Part shown: one piece after another, positions 28,377 through 36,808 of the stretch
Layout: each line of letters opens with the position of its first letter
Numbering within the stretch: position 1 is the stretch's first letter
Assembly: GCA_947463325.1 (NCBI GenBank)
Contig: CANHQT010000005.1
Span: 1-64,000, forward strand
DNA: 64,000 bases
Reading direction: 5' to 3'
DNA from: Sphingomonadaceae bacterium
GTDB taxonomy: Bacteria; Pseudomonadota; Alphaproteobacteria; Sphingomonadales; Sphingomonadaceae
Made by a program: the position numbers and the translations under genes
The notes under the pieces: model-generated
Seen by the model: only the letters and a program-made list of their open reading frames with translations
Told to the model about the DNA's origin: nothing
Database searches by the model: none

Positions 28377-29717
28377 TTATTGTGGCACCGCGCGCCCGCG
28401 CACCATCACCCAGCGCACTGCTTCCAGCGTGCTGACATCGCTCAGAGGGTCGCCATCGACGGCGATGATGTCCGCCGAATAACCCACCGCGATACGACCG
28501 ATTTCATTTTCCATTCCCAGCGCCCGCGCTGCGACAGTGGTCGCGCTTGCCACCGCTTCGCGCGGGGTCATGCCGGCGTCGGTCAGCAGGCGGAACTCCT
28601 GCGCATTAAGGCCGTGTGGAAACACGCCTGCATCGGTGCCGAATGCCACCGGCACCCCGAACCGCCGGGCGAGGCGGACATTGTTGCCAAGGACTTCCAG
28701 TGTCTCGCGGATCTTCGCTTCGACCGTGGGGGTGTAAATGCCCCGACCCAGGCCATCGCGCACGCCGGTCAATGCGCGCAGCGTCGGGACGAGGTAGGTC
28801 CCGCGTGAGGCCATCGCCCGTGCCGCTGCCTCGTCCATGAAGGTGCCATGGTCGATGGTGGCGATGCCGGCCTCAGCCGCTTCCTGGATACCGCGCGCGC
28901 CATGGGCATGCGCCATCACACGCAAGCCCAACCGCTGAGCGGTGCTGGCGATGGAAGCCATTTCCTCCGGCGTGAAATGCGCTTCGAGGCCACGACCCTG
29001 CTGTGACAGGACGCCGCCGGTGGCTGTGATCTTGATCACGTCGCTGCCTGCTGCCGATGCTTGCCGCACGCGCAGCGCGCATTCGACTGGCCCGGTGCAG
29101 GCAAAGCCGGTCGGCAGCGCTTCCAGCACTTCCCGGCGGAAACCGGTGATGTCGCCATGCCCGCCGACAATCGACAGCGCCGGCCCGGCTGCGACAATGC
29201 GCGGCCCCGGCACGACCCCCGCGGCCGTCGCGCGGCGCAGCACGAACGCAGTCTCGCGCGCTGAACCTGCTTCTCGTACAGTGGTGAAACCGGCACGCAC
29301 GGTGCGCTCGGCATTGCGCACACCGATGATCACGCCCCATTCGTCGGGATCGACTGCCTCGCGCCAGAATTCGCCGGAAGGATCGCCGGTCAGGTGGACA
29401 TGCATGTCGATGAGGCCCGGCATCACTGTGCGGGTGGACATGTCGACGACGGTCGCCCCTTCCGGCGCGGGCTGAATGCCCTGCGCGATGGCGCTGATCC
29501 GCCCGTCGGTCACAGTGATGGTCGCAGGGCCGCTGATGCCGGTCGCGGCGTCGGCGATCAGGCGCCCCGCATGAATCACGGTGACTGTAGGTCCAGTGGT
29601 GCCTTGCGCCGCCATGTCCGGCGCGGCCATGCCCAGCATATTGTCATGCGCAATGCTGGCTGCCGGCATGATTAGGGCCGATGCTGCGAGCAGCGCGGCG
29701 GCGATGGTGCGTGTCAT
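28377..29717 (-). CDS. Exported amidohydrolase (Xaa-Pro/imidazolonepropionase-like)
   Basis: The 446-residue protein has a signal peptide (to ~SIAHD) and an amidohydrolase TIM barrel: metal motif MPGLIDMHVHL near residue 83, MAHAHGARGI and IDHGTF, and the catalytic Asp in AFGTDAG. Members of this exported group hydrolyse dipeptides with C-terminal Arg/Lys or other amides. Together with the next gene downstream, DUF885, it suggests periplasmic peptide breakdown. The ATG at 29717 is preferred to longer frames because the signal peptide starts there. Confidence 0.88.
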   Translation of the reverse strand: MTRTIAAALLAASALIMPAASIAHDNMLGMAAPDMAAQGTTGPTVTVIHAGRLIADAATGISGPATITVTDGRISAIAQGIQPAPEGATVVDMSTRTVMPGLIDMHVHLTGDPSGEFWREAVDPDEWGVIIGVRNAERTVRAGFTTVREAGSARETAFVLRRATAAGVVPGPRIVAAGPALSIVGGHGDITGFRREVLEALPTGFACTGPVECALRVRQASAAGSDVIKITATGGVLSQQGRGLEAHFTPEEMASIASTAQRLGLRVMAHAHGARGIQEAAEAGIATIDHGTFMDEAAARAMASRGTYLVPTLRALTGVRDGLGRGIYTPTVEAKIRETLEVLGNNVRLARRFGVPVAFGTDAGVFPHGLNAQEFRLLTDAGMTPREAVASATTVAARALGMENEIGRIAVGYSADIIAVDGDPLSDVSTLEAVRWVMVRGRAVPQ

Positions 29718-29782
29718 GGCTGATGTTCCCTCCTGGTCGTTGGCGGGAACTTTGCGGCGATGACCTCTTTGGCGCAAGCATC

Positions 29783-29818
29783 AAAACAGTGGGGCGGAAA
29801 GCCTCTGCTTCCCGCCCC
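29783..29818 (-). terminator. Intrinsic terminator of the RcnB-like gene
   Basis: On the minus strand a 12-bp stem (one A-C mismatch) with a 4-base loop, arms 29818-29807 and 29802-29791, is followed within 4 bases by TTTT (29786-29783). It lies 22 bases after the stop of the RcnB-like gene. Confidence 0.65.
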
Positions 29819-29839
29819 GCCTGCCCTTGCCTGTTGATC

Positions 29840-31000
29840 TTACCAGAAGAAGTTGTTGATCACATCGACCACTTCGCCCGACCGGACATCGACCAGCAGC
29901 GCATCGTCGTAATAGCGCACCCAGCGATAGGGGCCCCACACATCGGGCAGGCGATAGGTCCATGGGTCGTGGATCCAGTAGCGTTCGCTGTAGAACAGCG
30001 GCCATAGGGAAAAGCCGATATTCAAGCGGCGATAGCGCCAGTCACGATAGGGTGAATGATAGCGGCCAAGCCGAAACACGTCGCTGTACCGCTGGCGGTG
30101 AGACCACCAGTCAAAGCGGCGGTCATTGCGCCAGCGATTGTCCCACCGCCGGGCGATCCGGTTGTCATAGCGGTCGCGCCGGTCCCACACGTCATAGTGG
30201 TCGCGGTCGTAGCGACGGTCGATCCGGCCATTGCGGTTGCGGTCCCACCGCCGGTCGAGGTTGCCGTCACGGTTGCGATCCCACCGCCGGTCAAGGTCGC
30301 CGTCACGGTTGCGATCCCAACGCCGGTCTACCCGGCCGTTGCGGTTTTCGTCCCAGCGGCGGTCGACACGGTTGTCATCGTTTCTGTCCCAGCGCCGGTC
30401 ATCGTAGCGCGGGTCAATCGGCGGAGAGGATCGGCGCGCATCGCGAATGATCCGCTCGCCGAATTCGCCATCGCGCCGCCGCTCTTCCCGCACAGCTTCA
30501 CCGGCATCGCTGCGGCGATCCTGCCAGCGCGCCCCATCGCTGCCGTCGCGACGGCGGTCCCATCGCGGACCCTCGGCGCCATCGCGCCGGTCCTGCCATC
30601 GCGGGCCCTCACCGCTGTCGCGGCGATTATCCCATCGTGGGGCCTCGCTGCTGTCACGGCGGTCCTGCCAGCGCGGTGCGGCATCAGGCATGCGGATGGC
30701 TTCACCGGTGCGGCCACCCCAGCCGCGGCCCTCGCGGGGCGGACGTGCTTCACCGCCGCCTCGCCGCTCGCCGCGGCGCTGGAAGCTCGGCGAATCGTCC
30801 ACTGTCTCGACGCGTTCGGGCTGCGGCGCGCGCGACCGGGGCAGATCGACTCTGCGAACGGGGCGGATCACTGGCTCGCCGCTTGGCTCTGGTGCGTCGC
30901 GAATGATGTCTTCGCTCAAATCCTGCGCGAGTGCAGGGGCGATCGGGGTCAATGCCGTTGCCGCCACCAGCAACATACCAACCAGTCGGATAGGCTTCAT
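29840..31000 (-). CDS. RcnB family protein with two blocks of 12-residue repeats
   Basis: The 386-residue protein has a signal peptide ending at ALAQ (~26). Residues 109-168 are five consecutive 12-residue repeats of the form PRWQDRRDGAEG. Residues 202-273 are six 12-residue repeats of the form RRWDRNRDGDLD, whose D-x-N-x-D-G-x-L-D resembles an EF-hand calcium loop. The final ~70 residues (GPYRWVRYYDDALLVDVRSGEVVDVI) are an RcnB domain, a periplasmic domain linked to nickel/cobalt homeostasis in E. coli. The protein is extremely rich in Arg, Asp and Trp. GGAGG lies 8 bases before the ATG. Confidence 0.87.
   Translation of the reverse strand: MKPIRLVGMLLVAATALTPIAPALAQDLSEDIIRDAPEPSGEPVIRPVRRVDLPRSRAPQPERVETVDDSPSFQRRGERRGGGEARPPREGRGWGGRTGEAIRMPDAAPRWQDRRDSSEAPRWDNRRDSGEGPRWQDRRDGAEGPRWDRRRDGSDGARWQDRRSDAGEAVREERRRDGEFGERIIRDARRSSPPIDPRYDDRRWDRNDDNRVDRRWDENRNGRVDRRWDRNRDGDLDRRWDRNRDGNLDRRWDRNRNGRIDRRYDRDHYDVWDRRDRYDNRIARRWDNRWRNDRRFDWWSHRQRYSDVFRLGRYHSPYRDWRYRRLNIGFSLWPLFYSERYWIHDPWTYRLPDVWGPYRWVRYYDDALLVDVRSGEVVDVINNFFW
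30182..30397 (-). repeat. Six 36-bp repeats coding EF-hand-like 12-mers
   Basis: The DNA for residues 202-273 of the RcnB-like protein repeats with a 36-base period. The middle copies are nearly identical; the first and last have diverged. It reads RRWDRNRDGDLD with small changes. Confidence 0.85.
30497..30676 (-). repeat. Five 36-bp repeats coding PRW-type 12-mers
   Basis: Residues 109-168 of the RcnB-like protein are five tandem 12-mers (PRWQDRRD plus four small/acidic residues). The period of 36 bases is the same as in the second block, but the sequence differs, so the two blocks expanded separately. Confidence 0.85.
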
Positions 31001-31133
31001 GTCTTTCCTCCGGACCAGTCGGCGATTCGCGCGAGGAACGCGCCTGTCCGCCGGTCTTATTGGGTCCGGATAGGGAGACGAAGCTGAGTGGTGGCTGAAT
31101 GACAAGGAACGGCGTTGTTCAGCCGGCGTGAAT

Positions 31134-32066
31134 TCAAATCCTCAGGCCTGCTGTCTCTTCGAGCCCCGCCATCAGGTTGAGATTGTGCACGCATGCGCCG
31201 CCAGCGCCCTTGCCGAGATTGTCGAGCATGGCGATCAACCGGATCTGCTGTCCGTCAGGTGAGCTGAACAGATCGATGCGCAGCCGGTCGTCTGGGTCGG
31301 CATGGCTGCGCAGCAGGATTTCGCCATCCGCGCCAAGTCCGCCGACCGATACCAGCGGCGATCCTGCGAAATGCTCGGTCCAGGCGCTGACCAGCTCCTC
31401 TGCTGGCGCGATGCTCGTGCCCGTGCGCTGCAGCGGCACTTCCACCACCATCCCGCGATAGGCGGGCACAACGGCAGGCGCGAACAGCGGCGCAATGGCC
31501 AGACCCGCATGGCGCTGCATTTCCGGCACATGCTTGTGGTTGAGGGAAAGCGCATAGCCGCGCCAGGCGATGTCGCGCTCTTTTTCCGCGAAACGCGCGA
31601 TCAACGCTTTGCCGCCGCCTGAATATCCGGACACGGCATTGCACGTCAGCGGCAGATCTGCGGGGATCAGTCCGCGCTGCACCAACGGTGCGATCAGCGC
31701 GAGAAAACCGGTGGGGTAACAGCCGGGATTGCTGACCCGCGCGGACTGCGCAATGGCATCGCGCTGCTGCGGGGCAAGCTCGGAAAATCCATAGGCCCAG
31801 CCATCAGCTGTGCGATGCGCGGTTGATGCGTCGATCAGCCGCACCCGGCTTCCTTCGGCCAGCGTCGCCGCCTCGCGCGCGGCATCGTCGGGCAGGCACA
31901 GGATGGCAAAATCGCTGTCGCGCAGTGCTTCGGCGCGTGCGGCGGGGTCTTTGCGGCGCGCCTCGTCCAGCGCCACCACGCTGACATCGCTCCGTGCCGA
32001 AAGCCGCTCGGCAATATCTAGGCCGGTTGTTCCTACCGCGCCGTCAATGAAAACGCTGATGGTCAT
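31134..32066 (-). CDS. argC: N-acetyl-gamma-glutamyl-phosphate reductase (short form)
   Basis: ArgC reduces N-acetylglutamyl phosphate to the semialdehyde in arginine synthesis. The 310-residue protein is the shorter type 2 enzyme: VFIDGAVGTTGLDI (NADP loop), catalytic Cys in SNPGCYPTGFL near residue 117, and YSGGGKALI. Its ATG overlaps the stop of the SH3-protein gene (TGATG). Confidence 0.93.
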   Translation of the reverse strand: MTISVFIDGAVGTTGLDIAERLSARSDVSVVALDEARRKDPAARAEALRDSDFAILCLPDDAAREAATLAEGSRVRLIDASTAHRTADGWAYGFSELAPQQRDAIAQSARVSNPGCYPTGFLALIAPLVQRGLIPADLPLTCNAVSGYSGGGKALIARFAEKERDIAWRGYALSLNHKHVPEMQRHAGLAIAPLFAPAVVPAYRGMVVEVPLQRTGTSIAPAEELVSAWTEHFAGSPLVSVGGLGADGEILLRSHADPDDRLRIDLFSSPDGQQIRLIAMLDNLGKGAGGACVHNLNLMAGLEETAGLRI

Positions 32067-32437
32067 CAGCTGCTCGGAGCGAGGGCCGATGCCTCGACAT
32101 AGCCGACGAGATGGTCGGACAGGCGATAGCCCCAGGCCCAGCCCCCGGTCACGTCGAGCATTGCAAAGCTCTCCCCGCCCTTCAACGTGGCGCGGATGGC
32201 TTCCCCGCCAGCCTGCTCGAACAAGGGCGCATCGTGCACCACTTGCCGGATCGCAGGCTCGGCATAATGCGGCGCGAAATGATGTTCGGCCTCGGCGACA
32301 TCGGCGAGGTCAGGGCGAATGGCCTGCCGCGCCGGGTCAAAGGGTCGCGAAGGTCCGGCAAGGCTGAAACGGACAGGGCGGTCAGCCTGTACGGGCGCGC
32401 CCGGATGCTTCGCCGAGAAGCTGGTTGAACTGTTCAA
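32066..32437 (-). CDS. Small SH3-domain protein
   Basis: The 123-residue protein has FDPARQAIRPDLADVAEAEHHFAPHYAEP and ends in GGESFAMLDVTGGWAWGYRLSDHLVGYVEASAL, the SH3 fold that precedes the peptidase domain in sphingomonad C40 (NlpC/P60) peptidases. Here only the SH3 part exists. No ATG or GTG is available; a TTG at 32437 lies within the 3' end of the MarR gene, with GGGGG 10 bases before it. The start is therefore uncertain. It is coupled to argC. Confidence 0.7.
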   Translation of the reverse strand: MNSSTSFSAKHPGAPVQADRPVRFSLAGPSRPFDPARQAIRPDLADVAEAEHHFAPHYAEPAIRQVVHDAPLFEQAGGEAIRATLKGGESFAMLDVTGGWAWGYRLSDHLVGYVEASALAPSS

Positions 32438-32711
32438 GAAACTTTGCCCCCGCGCTCGTCATCTCGACGAAGATGTTGCGGCCGTCATTGCGGTCGCGCT
32501 TGCGCTCCAGATAGCCGAGAGCGGCCAGCTTGTTCAAGGCGCGGGTGACAACAGGCTTCGAAACCTCAAGGCGTTGGGCCAGACCACGCACCGTGTGTGG
32601 GCCCGGGACGAGTGCGACAGTCAGCAGCATGGCCATCTGCCGGTTGGTCAGATCCGGCAAATCCGACCGGACGATGGAGGTGAGGCAGTCCATCCAGGCT
32701 GCACTGTTCAT
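32382..32711 (-). CDS. MarR family transcriptional regulator
   Basis: The 109-residue protein has the MarR winged helix: TNRQMAMLLTVALVPGPHTVRGLAQRLEVSKPVVTRALNKL then LGYLERKRDRNDGRNIFVEMT. It is on the short side for MarR, with reduced dimerisation helices. It overlaps the SH3-protein gene by 56 bases. A perfect 7-bp hairpin at 32744-32761 in its upstream region could be an operator. Confidence 0.85.
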   Translation of the reverse strand: MNSAAWMDCLTSIVRSDLPDLTNRQMAMLLTVALVPGPHTVRGLAQRLEVSKPVVTRALNKLAALGYLERKRDRNDGRNIFVEMTSAGAKFLEQFNQLLGEASGRARTG

Positions 32712-32743
32712 GGTATTCGACCTTTGCACTGGCACGCACGGTT

Positions 32744-32761
32744 AGCCGCAAGCCTGCGGCT
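32744..32761. promoter_or_regulatory. Inverted repeat upstream of the MarR gene
   Basis: AGCCGCA-AGCC-TGCGGCT, a perfect 7-bp inverted repeat about 33 bases before the marR start. It may be the autoregulatory operator or the end of the M17 peptidase transcript. Confidence 0.3.
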
Positions 32762-32851
32762 CCTGCCGACTCAAACGCCAATGTTTCAGTCCGGTTTCAT
32801 TGCCAGCTCAAAATTGTTGTGCGCCCCCAACTATTTGGCGCCATTATCCGA

Positions 32852-34246
32852 TCAGGAACGGCGATAGCGCATCTCCAGCATCCGCCAGGCGGCGCGCAGC
32901 CCCAATGCTGCACCACCCTTCGCGCGCCCCGGCTTGGCCGTCGGTCGCCAGGCAAATGTATCGAAATGCGCCCAAGGCGTATCTGCGGGGACAAAGCGGC
33001 GCAGGAACAGCGCCGCAGTGATCGAACCGGCAAAGCCGCCAGCGGGCGAATTGGTGATGTCCGCTGCGTCGGATTTCAGCATTTCATCATACCCATCCCA
33101 CAGCGGCAGCCGCCATAGGGGATCGTCGCGCTCGCTACCGCCGGTGATCAGCTCCCCTGCCAGCGCCTCGTCATTGGCGAACAGTGCAGGAAGGTCCGGG
33201 CCCAATGCAACTCGCGCCGCGCCGGTCAGCGTCGCGAAATCGATCATCAGCTCCGGCTTTTCCTCGATGGCACGGGTGATGGCATCGGCCAGAATTAGCC
33301 GCCCCTCGGCATCGGTATTGTCGATCTCGACCGTCAGCCCCTTGCGGCTGGCAATGATGTCGCCGGGACGCATGGCTTCGCCGGAGATGCTGTTCTCGAC
33401 AGCGGGAATGAGCAGGTGGAGCCGGACCGGCAAGCCCGTTTCCATCACCAGCCGGGCGAGCGCGATGGCATGTGCAGCGCCACCCATGTCTTTCTTCATG
33501 AGCGCCATGCCCGCCGCCGGCTTGATGTCGAGACCGCCGCTGTCGAAAGTGACACCCTTTCCGATGATGGCCAGGCGTGGATGCTCCTCGCGTCCCCAGA
33601 CGAGCTCGATCAACCGCGCGGCCCGATCGCGCGGTGCTGCTCTTCCGACCGCGTGGATCAAGGGATAGCCCTGCTCCAGCGCATCGCCCTTGACCACCTC
33701 GACATGGCCGCCGTGGGCCTTGCCCAGCGCGTGAACAATGCGGTCGAGATCGGCCGGGCCCATGTCCGCAGCGGGCGTGTTGACCAGATCGCGGACCTCG
33801 CACACCGCCCGTGCCTCGGCGATGCTTGCGGCGATGCGTGCAGGCTCGCCGGACAGGAGGGTGCGGATACCCTCGGGTTCGCCGGATTTCTTGTATCGGG
33901 TGAAGCGGTGCTGTGCGGTCAGCCAGCCGAACATCGCCGGCCCCGGCTCGTCCGATGCAAGGCGGTAGGTGCCCGGCGGCAATGTTGCGGCCAGCTTGGC
34001 AAGGCACCAGCTCGACAGGCTGGCGCTATTGGCGACCACCGTCACCACTGACCAGTCGTCCGCGGCGTCGCCCGGCAGGATGGCGTGGGCATAGCCCTCT
34101 GGCTTCAGCCCTTGTGCCGCAGCGGCGGTGCGCGCCCGTTCCGGCTGGCTCTTCAACCAGCTTTCGTAACCGGCCTTGTCGGTGACGTGGATGGTGCGGG
34201 CGGGCTGGCCTTGGTCGGGCTGCAGCATCTGGGAAAAATCGGTCAT
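32852..34246 (-). CDS. Leucyl aminopeptidase family (M17) protein
   Basis: The 464-residue protein is an M17 two-zinc aminopeptidase. The C-terminal catalytic domain has IGKGVTFDSGGLDIKPAAGMALMKKDMGGAA (zinc ligands Lys and Asp) near residue 240 and NTDAEGRLILAD near 315, the M17 signature. It cleaves N-terminal residues from peptides in the cytoplasm. The ATG at 34246 is chosen where similarity begins. Confidence 0.92.
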   Translation of the reverse strand: MTDFSQMLQPDQGQPARTIHVTDKAGYESWLKSQPERARTAAAAQGLKPEGYAHAILPGDAADDWSVVTVVANSASLSSWCLAKLAATLPPGTYRLASDEPGPAMFGWLTAQHRFTRYKKSGEPEGIRTLLSGEPARIAASIAEARAVCEVRDLVNTPAADMGPADLDRIVHALGKAHGGHVEVVKGDALEQGYPLIHAVGRAAPRDRAARLIELVWGREEHPRLAIIGKGVTFDSGGLDIKPAAGMALMKKDMGGAAHAIALARLVMETGLPVRLHLLIPAVENSISGEAMRPGDIIASRKGLTVEIDNTDAEGRLILADAITRAIEEKPELMIDFATLTGAARVALGPDLPALFANDEALAGELITGGSERDDPLWRLPLWDGYDEMLKSDAADITNSPAGGFAGSITAALFLRRFVPADTPWAHFDTFAWRPTAKPGRAKGGAALGLRAAWRMLEMRYRRS

Positions 34247-34296
34247 CGATGGCGATGTAGGCAATTGCGGGCGGCCTTGCCACCCCGTGTCAGGGC

Positions 34297-34325
34297 TTGG
34301 CGCGGACATGGGCTGGCTCTAGACG
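34297..34325 (+). promoter_or_regulatory. Predicted promoter, leaderless type, for the small membrane protein
   Basis: TTGGCG and TAGACG are separated by 17 bases; the -10 box ends 8 bases before the ATG at 34334. No Shine-Dalgarno is visible. Confidence 0.45.
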
Positions 34326-34333
34326 GTCGGTCC

Positions 34334-34687
34334 ATGACAATCCTGCGCGTCTTTACGATCCTTATTGCCCTCCTGCTTGCGGTGAGCGAGGGCGCACGCT
34401 GGTGGGGTGATCCGCAGATGGTTCCGCTGGCGTTCGACGAATGGTTGCTCGCTGCCGCCCTTGCTTGGGCTGCATGGGCCGCGCCGCGACGCGGGCCTTG
34501 GCCGCTCGCGCTGGCATGGACCTTGGTTAGCGGCTGGGTGCTCGCGCTGCTCGTGCCGACGCTCGATCACCTGCTGTTCGGCGAACCGAAAGCAAGCGCG
34601 ACCTTCTACGCCATCATGCTCGGCGCGATGCAGGCGGTTGCGCTCGGCGCCACTGTGGCTGCACTGCGCCTGGCGCGCCGGAGCTGA
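34334..34687 (+). CDS. Small membrane protein of unknown function
   Basis: The 117-residue protein has four hydrophobic segments (ILRVFTILIALLLAV, DEWLLAAALAWAAWAA, LALAWTLVSGWVLALLV and IMLGAMQAVALGATVAAL). It is an inner membrane protein with no family I can name. It stands between the M17 gene (divergent) and the monooxygenase gene (convergent, 3 bases apart). Confidence 0.7.
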   Translation: MTILRVFTILIALLLAVSEGARWWGDPQMVPLAFDEWLLAAALAWAAWAAPRRGPWPLALAWTLVSGWVLALLVPTLDHLLFGEPKASATFYAIMLGAMQAVALGATVAALRLARRS

Positions 34688-34690
34688 TCC

Positions 34691-36232
34691 TTATTCCGCT
34701 GCCATTGGCAGCGGTGCCAGCTCGACATGGCTGTTCTGGTGCACCGTCAGCGTTCCCGCCTTGGCAAAGCGCAGCACACTATCGGCCACCGGCCCATGCA
34801 ACAGCATATGCTTGTCGTGCAGATAATCCTGATTGAGCCGCCACGGGTCCTTGAGGCCGTTCTGCGGCAGATAGGCCAGCGCCCGCTGGACATAGCCTGA
34901 GGAAAAATCGAACACGACCTCGGCGGCCTTGGCCTCCTTGTCGCTCAGTTCGGGCAGCGCGATATCCTCTCCAGTGTCGCGCATGTGGTTGAGCACCCGA
35001 CAGGTAAACGTCGACACGATATCTGCCTTCAGCGTCCAGCTGGCGTTGAGGTAACCGAACACGATGGACAGGTTCGGCACGTTGGAGAACATCATCCCCT
35101 TATAGTAGAAATGCCGGTGCCAATCGATCGGTTCGCCATCGACGCTCACCTTCACCTTGCCCGCAACCGCAAGCTTCAGGCCGGTGGCGGTGATGATCAC
35201 GTCCGCCTCGATATGGCGCCCTGACTTCAGAACGATGCCATTCTTGTCGAACCGCTCGATATGGTCGGTGACGATGCTGGCCCGTCCCTCGCGCATGGCG
35301 ACGAACAGGTCGCTGTCCGGCACCAGGCACAGTCGCTGTTCCCAGGGATTGTAAGGCGGCGTGAAATCCGCCTCGTTCATCTGTGGCCCGAGCTCGTCCC
35401 GGATCTTGTCCAGCAGGAATTCGCCGACCTTTTCCGGCTTCTTGCGCGCACGCTTGAATCCGATGTTCTGCAGGTGAACATTCTTGAACCGCGTGATCTT
35501 GTAGGCGGTTTCTTCGCTGAAGATGCGGCGCAGGAAATTGGCGACCCTGTCCTCGGCCGGGCGGATGAAATACCAGGTCGGGGTGCGCTGCAGCATCGTT
35601 ACATGCGCGGCAGTGTCGGCCATGTTGGGCACCAGTGTAACGGCGGTCGCGCCGGATCCGATCACCACCACCTTCTTGCCGGCATAGTCCAGATCGGCTG
35701 GCCAGAATTGCGGGTGGACGATCCGGCCCTTGAACTTGTCCTGCCCCGCAAAGCCGGGGTCATACCCCTCGTCATAATCATAATAGCCTGCGCCCATGTA
35801 GAGCCAGCGGGCGCGCAGCGTCTCTCTCTTGCCGCCGTCCTTCTCGACCTCGACTGTCCACAGTGCGTCAGCGGATGACCAGCTGGCGCTGATCACCTTG
35901 TGGTTGAAACGGATGTGACGGCGCACGTCGCGCTCGTCCGCGATGCGGTTGAGATAGGCGAGGATATTGGGCCCGTCGGCAATAGCCTTCTGCTCGCGCC
36001 AGGGTTCGAACACATAGCCCAGCGTGTGCATGTCGCTGTCCGAACGGATGCCCGGATAGCGGAACAGATCCCACGTCCCGCCGAGGTCCGCCCGCCGTTC
36101 GAGCAGCATGAAGCTGCGGTCAGGGCAGTCCTTCTGCATGTGCACGGCCATGCCGATGCCGGAAATGCCGGCCCCGACGATGATCACATCGACATCCGGT
36201 GCGCCCCGGATCGTGCCTGCTGCTGCTCCCAT
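34691..36232 (-). CDS. Flavin-containing monooxygenase, Baeyer-Villiger type
   Basis: The 513-residue protein has two nucleotide loops: FAD (VIIVGAGISGIGMAVH) and NADPH (VVVIGSGATAVTLVP), with the Baeyer-Villiger fingerprint FKGRIVHPQFWP between them (F-x-G-x-x-x-H-x-x-x-W/P). GGTWDLFRYPGIRSDSDMHTLGY is the flavin loop. It resembles EthA-type monooxygenases that oxidise ketones, sulfides or thioamides. The substrate is unknown. Confidence 0.9.
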   Translation of the reverse strand: MGAAAGTIRGAPDVDVIIVGAGISGIGMAVHMQKDCPDRSFMLLERRADLGGTWDLFRYPGIRSDSDMHTLGYVFEPWREQKAIADGPNILAYLNRIADERDVRRHIRFNHKVISASWSSADALWTVEVEKDGGKRETLRARWLYMGAGYYDYDEGYDPGFAGQDKFKGRIVHPQFWPADLDYAGKKVVVIGSGATAVTLVPNMADTAAHVTMLQRTPTWYFIRPAEDRVANFLRRIFSEETAYKITRFKNVHLQNIGFKRARKKPEKVGEFLLDKIRDELGPQMNEADFTPPYNPWEQRLCLVPDSDLFVAMREGRASIVTDHIERFDKNGIVLKSGRHIEADVIITATGLKLAVAGKVKVSVDGEPIDWHRHFYYKGMMFSNVPNLSIVFGYLNASWTLKADIVSTFTCRVLNHMRDTGEDIALPELSDKEAKAAEVVFDFSSGYVQRALAYLPQNGLKDPWRLNQDYLHDKHMLLHGPVADSVLRFAKAGTLTVHQNSHVELAPLPMAAE

Positions 36233-36306
36233 GCCTCGATTCTCCCAGTGCGGCTTTTCGCGCTCTTGATCCGGAGCTTATCGACAGGGTTGTAAATTGC
36301 AACGGG

Positions 36307-36804
36307 TTGCGAGACGGCCAACGTTCATCAAAATGTCACACATGTGTCACAAATCCGCAATGTCAGCGTAACCTCTTCATTCGGACCATCACCATTCGCC
36401 AAATTGCTGCCTTGCCATACCGCCTCGATACTGACGGTAATCCCCAGTCGCTGGTCATTTTGCTTGTCACCTCGCGCGATACGGGCCGGTGGGTGCTGCC
36501 CAAAGGCAATGTCAAACGGCAGGAGGATCCGCGCACCGCTGCGCTGCGCGAAGCGGCAGAGGAAGCGGGCGTGTGGGGTGTCGTCGCAGCGAAGCCGATC
36601 GGCGATTATCGCTACGCCAAGCGCCATGATGACGGCACGAGCACAAGCATGACGGTCTCGGTTTGGCCGATGCGGGTTGATGCTGTGGGCGATGACTGGC
36701 CCGAAGGCGATGTCCGCACCCGCGCCTGGTTCTCCCCCGCAGACGCCGCAATGGCAGTCGACGAAAAATCGCTGAAAAAATTGCTGCTGCGGTTCCGCGC
36801 TTAG
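36307..36804 (+). CDS. NUDIX hydrolase (start uncertain)
   Basis: The NUDIX box is recognised in GRWVLPKGNVKRQEDPRTAALREAAEEAGVWG (G-x5-E-x7-R-E-x2-E-E-x-G-like, the first Glu being in the QED segment). Relatives act on diphosphoinositol polyphosphates or nucleoside diphosphates. Similarity begins only at IRQIAALPYRLD. No ATG or GTG precedes this; the TTG at 36307 is the first usual start but a dyad at 36334-36351 would then lie in the gene. An ATT at 36379 (141 residues) is an alternative. It converges with rimO. Confidence 0.85.
   Translation: MRDGQRSSKCHTCVTNPQCQRNLFIRTITIRQIAALPYRLDTDGNPQSLVILLVTSRDTGRWVLPKGNVKRQEDPRTAALREAAEEAGVWGVVAAKPIGDYRYAKRHDDGTSTSMTVSVWPMRVDAVGDDWPEGDVRTRAWFSPADAAMAVDEKSLKKLLLRFRA
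36334..36351. promoter_or_regulatory. 18-bp dyad between monooxygenase and NUDIX genes
   Basis: TGTCACACA-TGTGTCACA is symmetric except for one base pair. It also contains two direct TGTCACA copies spaced one helical turn apart. Candidate operator for the monooxygenase gene, whose start lies 102 bases away. Confidence 0.4.
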
Positions 36805-36808
36805 GGCG

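Noticed and set aside
30056-31087. 343-codon open frame on the plus strand opposite the RcnB-like gene
   Set aside because: Its Val/Ala/Pro periodicity mirrors the repeats on the minus strand; no ribosome binding site and no domain. The minus strand has signal peptide and RcnB domain.
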